Positions 5,948 to 10,556 of a stretch of DNA of 10,556 bases are shown one piece after another; the first letter of the stretch is position 1; each line of letters begins with the position of its first letter. This stretch comes from Candidatus Anoxychlamydiales bacterium (lineage in GTDB: Bacteria; Chlamydiota; Chlamydiia; Chlamydiales; SM23-39). The translations under genes were made by a program, and so were the position numbers. The DNA lies in NCBI GenBank assembly GCA_011064905.1, contig JAAKFW010000036.1:1-10556 (forward strand), given 5' to 3'. The notes beneath the pieces are model-generated. The model made no database searches. It was not told where the DNA came from and was given only the letters and a program-made list of their open reading frames with translations.

Positions 5948-5977
5948 AATTAAAATTTAACTTACAAAAGTATTTTT

Positions 5978-6844
5978 ATGTCAGCTCCAATAACTTCTCG
6001 TTTTTTAATGATACCTAGGGAAATTCCAAAATATTTAGCAACTGCATATAGTGTTAAATATAGCCAAATAGAAAAAAATGAAAATATTTTTAAAAGGTCG
6101 ATTTTTAAAATTTATCGTTTTATCTTGCTCGCTAAGGAAATTATTTTTTCTACGATATCTTTTACATCTTCATTAGAAATTAATAAAAATATCAAAAGAC
6201 TTCAAAAAGATTTTGATGAAAAAAATAAAAACCTTAAAGATATCTCAAGTAAAGATATTTGCGTTTATTTAGTGGGATCAGTAGATAATCCAGGTGGAGC
6301 AATTTTAGGTAATCATCTTTATTACTACCACCATTATAAAATTAAGAATTTTGAAAAATATTTTGATGTTGCAGCAAAAGTGATAAAAAATAATAAAGAT
6401 ATTACAAGTTTTTTAGAGGAAATTAAAAGCAAATACCCTACGCGTAATATCAAAGTAATGGATATCGTATGTCATGGATGTAATGATAGAATGTTTTTAG
6501 GAGACTCTTTTGAATATAAAATTTCAGATGTAAAAAATGATGAATTTAAAGCTATGTCACAAGATGGAGCAATTATTTTAGATGCATGCTCAACAGCTCA
6601 AGAAACTTCTTCGCAACTATCAATTGCAAGACAGATAGCGAAAAAAAACCCATTTCTTAGAATTTTTGCTCCTAAATACCCTCTTTTTTTCTCAAAACCT
6701 TTGATTAATAAAACCACTAAAAGAATTGAAAATGTTGTTCATGGTTTTGCAATATTTAAAGCTTTCACTTGCGAAACATTTAGATATGAAAGAGAGATAG
6801 ATGAAAGCGCTATACCTGATACAGGAAAAAGATCAAGAGGATAG
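5978..6844 (+). CDS. predicted caspase-fold (clan CD) cysteine peptidase-like protein
   Basis: I do not recognise a named family for this 288-aa protein. Residues 92-265 fit the caspase/CHAT-type clan CD outline: a first strand (ICVYLVGS, 94-101), a helix around 123-152, then strand IKVMDIVC leading to His166-Gly167, and strand GAIILDA leading to Cys204 in D-A-C-S-T. In clan CD peptidases the catalytic His follows one core strand as His-Gly and the Cys follows the next, usually some 40 residues on; here the gap is 38. The N-terminal 90 residues are basic, with a hydrophobic helix at about 44-66 and no cleavable signal, so membrane association is possible. No substrate or partner is evident. 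The protein could be a secreted effector acting on the host, or an internal peptidase. The start has no Shine-Dalgarno but follows a TATAAT box. The gene converges on rsmB with a 38-bp gap. An inactive relative of the fold cannot be excluded. Confidence 0.6.
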   Translation: MSAPITSRFLMIPREIPKYLATAYSVKYSQIEKNENIFKRSIFKIYRFILLAKEIIFSTISFTSSLEINKNIKRLQKDFDEKNKNLKDISSKDICVYLVGSVDNPGGAILGNHLYYYHHYKIKNFEKYFDVAAKVIKNNKDITSFLEEIKSKYPTRNIKVMDIVCHGCNDRMFLGDSFEYKISDVKNDEFKAMSQDGAIILDACSTAQETSSQLSIARQIAKKNPFLRIFAPKYPLFFSKPLINKTTKRIENVVHGFAIFKAFTCETFRYEREIDESAIPDTGKRSRG

Positions 6845-6882
6845 TTACACTACTTGGATTGTAAATGTATCGATAAAATTCA

Positions 6883-8007
6883 TTACATTGAGCTTAGAAT
6901 ACAGGCGAAAAACCCATCATGAGAGTTTTCTAAAGGAAAAGAAAAAAACTGATCTTCAACCTTCAAATTATATTTTTTTATAAAATACTTAACTTGATCT
7001 TCATTTTCCTCAGGGAAAATAGAACAAGTAATATATACAATTTTCCCATCATTTTTTAAAAAATTATATGTTTTATCAAAGATTTCTCTTTGCGTAGCTT
7101 TTAAACTCTCTATATCACTTAAGTTAAATCTCCATTTAAGATCAGGGTTTCTTCTTAAAGTACCGGAGCCTGAACAGGGAACGTCCAAAATTATCCAATC
7201 CATTTTTTTATTAATCTTTTTCAAATCTTCTGTAGTTTTAATTTGAAAATTTTCAATTCCTGCTCTTTTAAATCTTTTTTTTGCCTCTAATAAAATATAA
7301 TCTCTAACATCGTGAAGATAGATTTGACCTGTTTTTTTCATTTTATGAGCTATCGCTAAAGTCTTACCACCTGATCCTGAGCAATAATCTAAAACATGGT
7401 CTTTAGGTTTTGGGTTTATTAAATCAGCGACTATTTGAGACCCTTCATCCTGGATTTCAAAAAAACCTTTTTTGAACTGAGGAGTTGTAAAAAAGTTGAT
7501 TTTTTTATTAAAAATTATCCCATAAGGAGATTTTTTACATTTTTTGATATCATATTTTTTATTTAAAATATCAAAAAGATCATCTCTTTGTATTTTTAAA
7601 GAATTTGCTCTAATTGTAGTAGGAGCTGCATCGTTTGAAGTTAAACAAAATTCTATTGCTTTTTCTAAAGAGTAAGCGCTTTTTACCTTTTCAAAGTAAT
7701 CTTTTGGAAAACTAACTTTTATATGCTCTGGTATTTTTCTATTATCAAGATGCTTTTTGAAATCAAAGTCTTCTAAAATTTCTAGTCGATCCTCAGCGGT
7801 AACCTGGTTTTTTTTACATAAAAAATCTATTAAACCATTCCATCTTATTAGTTTATATAAATTTTCGCAGATGCTTTTTCTGTCTTTTGAACCGATAGAT
7901 TTATGATTTTTAAAATAGTTTCTTAAAAAAACATCTAATGGGATCTTTTTTTTTGAAAACTCTTTTAAAATAGTCAATAAATGAAACTTTCTAAATGGTA
8001 TTTTCAT
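6883..8007 (-). CDS. rsmB: 16S rRNA cytosine-C5 methyltransferase, RsmB/Fmu (NOL1/NOP2/Sun) family
   Basis: This 374-aa protein belongs to the RsmB/Fmu family, which methylates C5 of a cytosine in 16S rRNA. Residues 1-65 form a short NusB-like RNA-binding region, and the methyltransferase domain follows. Motifs: D-E-G-S-Q (187-191), SAM-binding DYCSGSGGK (207-215), motif IV D-V-P-C (275-278) followed by SGSGTLRRNPDLKW, and motif VI Y-I-T-C-S (325-329). Cys328 should be the catalytic nucleophile and Cys278 the residue that releases the product. At 374 aa it is shorter than E. coli RsmB (429 aa), mainly at the N terminus. The place downstream of dacF matches fmu (CT553) in Chlamydia as I remember it, although here surA, ksgA and the caspase-like gene are inserted. 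No Shine-Dalgarno is visible before the ATG at 8007. RsmF or another family member is less likely. Confidence 0.92.
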   Translation of the reverse strand: MKIPFRKFHLLTILKEFSKKKIPLDVFLRNYFKNHKSIGSKDRKSICENLYKLIRWNGLIDFLCKKNQVTAEDRLEILEDFDFKKHLDNRKIPEHIKVSFPKDYFEKVKSAYSLEKAIEFCLTSNDAAPTTIRANSLKIQRDDLFDILNKKYDIKKCKKSPYGIIFNKKINFFTTPQFKKGFFEIQDEGSQIVADLINPKPKDHVLDYCSGSGGKTLAIAHKMKKTGQIYLHDVRDYILLEAKKRFKRAGIENFQIKTTEDLKKINKKMDWIILDVPCSGSGTLRRNPDLKWRFNLSDIESLKATQREIFDKTYNFLKNDGKIVYITCSIFPEENEDQVKYFIKKYNLKVEDQFFSFPLENSHDGFFACILSSM

Positions 8008-8082
8008 AAATAATTTAAATTAATCTCGAAAAAGATTATATCTTAGTTTAAGGATAATATATAGAAAAATTACAGGCCTTGT

Positions 8083-8087
8083 GGAGG
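8083..8087 (+). promoter_or_regulatory. Shine-Dalgarno that fixes the doxX-like start
   Basis: GGAGG at 8083-8087 stands 9 nt before the ATG at 8097. A longer frame from a TTG at 8079 exists, but it would run through this site, so the ATG is preferred. Confidence 0.8.
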
Positions 8088-8096
8088 TTCGCTTAT

Positions 8097-8594
8097 ATGA
8101 AGGGCTTTAAAAAATTTATTGCTTTAGTAGGAAGACTACTGCTTAGCGCGATTTTTATTTTATCAGCGGTAAATAAAATATTTGATTGGCAAAAAACAGA
8201 AACCGGACTTATTAATCTTTTTTGTGATTGGCAGTCTTATGTTCACTTTTCATCTACTTTGACAAAACTCTTCACTGCATTAATTTCCTGGACACCAGAG
8301 ATTTTAATAGTGATTACTACTTTAGAGCTTATTGCTGCTCTTTTAATATTTTTTGGGATAAAAGAGAAATTTGGAGCCTTTTTACTTTTAGTATTTTTTG
8401 TTCCAGCAACATTTTTGCTTCATCCATTTTGGTTTTTAACAGGAGTTAACAAAACTTTTCAAATGGTTATGTTTATGAAAAACATAGCTCTTTTAGGAGC
8501 TCTTTTGCTTTTAATGGTTTTAGGCTCTAAAATAAAAGAGCCTATAAGTATTGAACCAATGGACCAACCGCCGAATGAATCAAAAGAAGAGTAG
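8097..8594 (+). CDS. DoxX-like four-helix membrane protein
   Basis: From the preferred start this protein has 165 aa and four predicted membrane helices at about 7-24, 68-87, 93-110 and 128-144, with a charged C-terminal tail. The opening (GRLLLSAIFILSAVNKI, 12-28) and the fourth helix with its lead-in (FMKNIALLGALLLL) match the DoxX family outline: an Arg at the start of helix 1, then F-I-x-S-A/G-x-x-K. DoxX-like proteins are inner-membrane proteins of mostly unknown role, some tied to redox or thiol stress. Nothing here indicates a more exact role. The reading frame overlaps the start of lnt by 20 nt, so the two are probably cotranscribed and coupled. The gene diverges from rsmB across an 89-bp spacer, which should hold the promoter, although I see no convincing -35/-10 pair. 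Confidence 0.72.
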   Translation: MKGFKKFIALVGRLLLSAIFILSAVNKIFDWQKTETGLINLFCDWQSYVHFSSTLTKLFTALISWTPEILIVITTLELIAALLIFFGIKEKFGAFLLLVFFVPATFLLHPFWFLTGVNKTFQMVMFMKNIALLGALLLLMVLGSKIKEPISIEPMDQPPNESKEE

Positions 8595-10218
8595 AGTATA
8601 TTTAAATTTTAGCTTTTTTATATTAAGTTTTTTGATAGTTGCTTTTTCTCAGCCAGCTTGGATAGGTTATCTAGGGATAGTGGCAAGCTCTTTAGGCTAT
8701 TTTCTTTTTTGGTTCTCAATTTACAAGGTAAATAGCACAAAACTTAAAGTGATTCTTTCATTTGTCTGGTTTTTTTTCGTTCAAGCTATTTGGCTATCTT
8801 GGCTTACCTCAACAAAATATCAAGGAAAGCTTATTTTTTTAGTATACGCTTCTTTGCTTGTTTGGTTTGCTATAGAATTTTCTGTTGTTTCATATGTCTT
8901 TTTAAAAAATAAAAAACTTGAGTTTAAGAAAATCTTTTTAGTAGCCTCTATTTGGACCGTCCTTGAATGGTCGAAACTTTTTATAATGTGTGGGTTCCCG
9001 TTCAATCAAGTAGGACTAGCTCTAACAAATCACCATATATCAATGCAACTAGCATCCATTATCGGAATATTTGGTCTTAGCTTTTATGTGATTTTTGTAA
9101 ATCTAACAGCTTTAAAAGCTGTTATAGATAAATCTTTTAAAGTTGGGGTTTTATGGGTGATTTTAGCATTTTTCCCATATCTTTATGGATATTTTCATGA
9201 AAAGATATATGAAAAAAAGTTCGAGCTCTCTAATAAATTAAATGTCTGCTTAGTGCAAACGGCCATCCTTCCAGAGGAAAAAGTTTTAACAAAAAATTAT
9301 TTTGATCATTTTGTCTCTCCCATGTATCAATGGCAAAGAATTATAAGTTTTATAAATAAAAAAAATGTAGATGATTTAGATCTAATCGTTCTTCCGGAAG
9401 CAGCTTTGCCTTTTAGCGCAAATGATCATTTCTATCCCTTTGAAAAAGTTCAGATTCTTTTTTCTCAAAATTTTGGAGAAGAGGTTTTATCTAAACTACC
9501 TATTTTAAAAGAGCCATTTGCAAGACAATATAAAGATGATTGGTATGTATCTAATAGCTACTTCGCAAAAGCACTTTCTAATATCTACCAATCTGAAATA
9601 GCAATTGGCTTTGATGATTTTGATCAAAAAGTAGATAAAAGTTACAATGCAGCTTTCTATTTTAGTCCCAAATTAGATACTTACAAAAGATATGAAAAAC
9701 AAGTTTTAGTTCCTATGGGTGAATATATTCCATTTTCATTTTTAGCTAAAATGGCTCTGGAAAAATATGGAATAGCCTCTTCTTTCACTCAAGGCTTTGA
9801 ATCAAAAATATTTTCGGATAAAAATTACTCTTTTTCAATTTGCTATGAAGAGATCTATCCAAACATCATGAGAAAAGCTAAAAATAAGGGAGCTAAATGT
9901 TTTGTTAATTTAACAAATGATGCTTACTTTTCAAAATCTAAGCTTTTTAGGCAGCATTTCGAGCATGCAAAAATTAGAGCTGTAGAAAATGGCATTCCCT
10001 TAATTAGAGCTTGTAATACGGGCGTCAGCGCTGTTGTTGACTCTTTTGGAAGGGTTGTAGACGCTATCTATAAAGAAGATGAAGCAAAGGCTCTTTTTGT
10101 GAAAGCTCCTCTTTTTTCATATAAAACTATTTATTCTCTTTTTGGGGATTATTTAGTAATTTTTTTTAGTTTTGCTGTTATTGTTTCTTATTATATAAAA
10201 CGTAAAATGCGCATTTAA
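8575..10218 (+). CDS. lnt: apolipoprotein N-acyltransferase
   Basis: This 547-aa inner-membrane enzyme transfers a fatty acid from phospholipid to the free amino group of the lipid-modified cysteine, the last step of lipoprotein maturation. About seven hydrophobic helices fill residues 10-205. A nitrilase-like periplasmic domain follows (about 220-510), and a final membrane helix lies at about 524-541. The triad is visible: Glu275 in L-P-E-A, Lys375 in Y-E-K-Q-V-L-V-P, and Cys423 in S-I-C-Y-E-E. The nearby N-L-T-N-D-A-Y-F and the G-E-Y-I-P-F segment are also family signatures. I chose the ATG at 8575; a TTG at 8551 in the same frame would add eight polar residues and has no better ribosome site. 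The start lies inside the doxX-like gene (20-nt overlap). The lptE-like product is a likely substrate. E. coli Lnt is 512 aa; the extra length is mostly in the nitrilase-like domain. Confidence 0.96.
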   Translation: MNQKKSRVYLNFSFFILSFLIVAFSQPAWIGYLGIVASSLGYFLFWFSIYKVNSTKLKVILSFVWFFFVQAIWLSWLTSTKYQGKLIFLVYASLLVWFAIEFSVVSYVFLKNKKLEFKKIFLVASIWTVLEWSKLFIMCGFPFNQVGLALTNHHISMQLASIIGIFGLSFYVIFVNLTALKAVIDKSFKVGVLWVILAFFPYLYGYFHEKIYEKKFELSNKLNVCLVQTAILPEEKVLTKNYFDHFVSPMYQWQRIISFINKKNVDDLDLIVLPEAALPFSANDHFYPFEKVQILFSQNFGEEVLSKLPILKEPFARQYKDDWYVSNSYFAKALSNIYQSEIAIGFDDFDQKVDKSYNAAFYFSPKLDTYKRYEKQVLVPMGEYIPFSFLAKMALEKYGIASSFTQGFESKIFSDKNYSFSICYEEIYPNIMRKAKNKGAKCFVNLTNDAYFSKSKLFRQHFEHAKIRAVENGIPLIRACNTGVSAVVDSFGRVVDAIYKEDEAKALFVKAPLFSYKTIYSLFGDYLVIFFSFAVIVSYYIKRKMRI

Positions 10219-10297
10219 TAATATTATAAGATTAATTTTTAATTTATTTAGATTGTAATTAAGTAATCAATAGTTTAATTATATATTAATTTTTTAT

Positions 10298-10365
10298 GGA
10301 GACGAGTAATGTCTAGTATAGGAAAAGGGAATTCAGGGATTAGGTCAAGGAAAAACAAGATTTGA
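10298..10365 (+). CDS. possible 18-aa basic peptide, with its ribosome binding site
   Basis: GGAGA (10298-10302) is followed at 6-nt spacing by ATG (10309) and an 18-codon frame ending at TGA (10363-10365). The peptide MSSIGKGNSGIRSRKNKI has seven basic residues, no acidic ones and no hydrophobic segment. TTGTAA at 10253-10258 with TTTAAT at 10274-10279 is a poor promoter guess (15-nt spacing). It could be a real small protein, a leader peptide, or the remaining start of a longer decayed gene; reading past the stop gives only about 12 more codons. The ribosome site is better than that of most complete genes here, which is the main reason to list it. Confidence 0.3.
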
Positions 10366-10510
10366 ATATTTTATAGTTTTTTAAAGGGAATTATTAAGTA
10401 ATTTTCTTTTATTTTACTGTTATTACTTTGACTCAAGCTAAGTTTCATAAAAAAATAATTTCTTATTCTTCTATTTGATATAGATGCTTTTGTTAAAAGA
10501 AAAAGGTGAT

Positions 10511-10556
10511 ATGTCAAAATTAACATTGAAAAAATAAATTGATCTTTATAAGCTCC
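10511..10556 (+). pseudogene. gene start interrupted by an in-frame stop at the window edge
   Basis: An ATG at 10511 directly follows AAAGGTGAT, which is complementary to the 16S rRNA tail. The frame reads MSKLTLKK, then TAA (10535-10537), then IDLYKL up to the edge. A single base change (CAA, GAA or AAA to TAA) would join both parts. The style of the joined sequence (K-L-T-x-x-x-x-I-D-L-Y) resembles the N terminus of some insertion-sequence transposases, but with 14 residues this is only a guess. It could also be chance, since A+T-rich DNA gives many short frames. Confidence 0.25.

Larger units (their letters stand above)
5695..5977. other. AT-rich divergent intergenic region
   Basis: This 283-bp spacer separates the divergent surA-like gene and the caspase-like gene and must hold promoters for both. 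It contains a direct repeat of AATGAATT at 5823-5830 and 5839-5846 (16 nt apart, about one and a half helical turns), a possible protein-binding site. No coding frame or stable hairpin stands out. Confidence 0.4.
10219..10556. other. 338-bp region without a full-length gene
   Basis: After lnt no frame longer than about 25 codons with a plausible start is seen. The region holds an 18-codon frame with a good ribosome site (10309-10365) and, at the very end, a second gene-like start interrupted by TAA (10511-10537). A short A-T hairpin right after lnt (TTAAT at 10215-10219, ATTAA at 10231-10235, then TTTTT) is the only candidate terminator and is weak. The rest is featureless A+T-rich DNA. Confidence 0.5.

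Noticed and set aside
6801..6983. 60-codon + strand frame overlapping the ends of the caspase-like gene and rsmB
   Set aside because: It overlaps two better supported genes, has no ribosome site and no recognisable protein features.
8079..8096. TTG at 8079 as start of the doxX-like gene
   Set aside because: It would place the Shine-Dalgarno GGAGG inside the coding region; the ATG at 8097 has that site at 9-nt spacing.
8228..8449. 73-codon frame inside the doxX-like gene
   Set aside because: Shifted frame of a clear four-helix membrane protein with no own ribosome site.
8820..9005. 61-codon minus-strand frame inside lnt
   Set aside because: Antisense to a membrane segment of lnt; no supporting signal.
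10215..10240. Hairpin with T run just after lnt as an intrinsic terminator
   Set aside because: The stem is five A-T pairs only (TTAAT/ATTAA) with an 11-nt loop, too weak to call.
10371..10448. 25-codon minus-strand frame (MKLSLSQSNN...) in the last intergenic region
   Set aside because: No Shine-Dalgarno and no visible motif; in A+T-rich DNA such frames are expected by chance.

Overview
The window is a compact, very AT-rich stretch (by eye about 30 % G+C) from what looks like a member of the Chlamydiae, most likely a non-Chlamydiaceae ('environmental') lineage. The argument is gene order. An LptE-like lipoprotein, an RsbW-type anti-sigma kinase, a small acidic unknown protein, a DacF-type D-Ala-D-Ala carboxypeptidase and an Fmu/RsmB-type rRNA methyltransferase occur here in the same relative order as I remember from Chlamydia trachomatis (CT548, CT549 rsbW, CT550, CT551 dacF, CT553 fmu). 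Extra genes are inserted between them. This comparison is from memory, not from a search.

Layout. Positions 1-165 hold the tail of an unidentified open frame and a strong palindrome that reaches the start of the first complete gene. Positions 166-1182 hold lptE-like and rsbW on the + strand. Positions 1191-1832 (-) hold an unrecognised basic protein whose leader carries two inverted repeats. Positions 1990-2421 (-) hold the small acidic protein, divergent from dacF (2657-3838, +). dacF converges on and overlaps a minus-strand pair, surA-like then ksgA (5694 to 3812), joined by an ATGA overlap. A 283-bp AT-rich divergent spacer follows, then a 288-aa protein (5978-6844, +) with a His/Cys pair like caspase-fold (clan CD) peptidases. 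Next come rsmB/fmu (8007-6883, -) and, divergent from it, a DoxX-like membrane protein overlapping lnt (8097-10218, +). The last 338 bases hold no full-length gene, only one or two very short frames, one of which looks like a gene start broken by a stop.

Common theme. Much of the content concerns the cell envelope: lptE-like (LPS transport lipoprotein), lnt (lipoprotein acylation, with the lptE-like product a likely substrate), surA-like (periplasmic chaperone) and dacF (peptidoglycan trimming). Two rRNA methyltransferases (KsgA, RsmB) and one stress or developmental regulator (RsbW) complete the set. The least expected items are the caspase-like protein, substitutions in active-site motifs of DacF (SxN to SAC) and KsgA (NLPY to SLPY), a G7 tract in the ATP-binding loop of RsbW, and several inverted repeats over translation starts. 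No tRNA, rRNA, CRISPR array or complete insertion sequence was seen.
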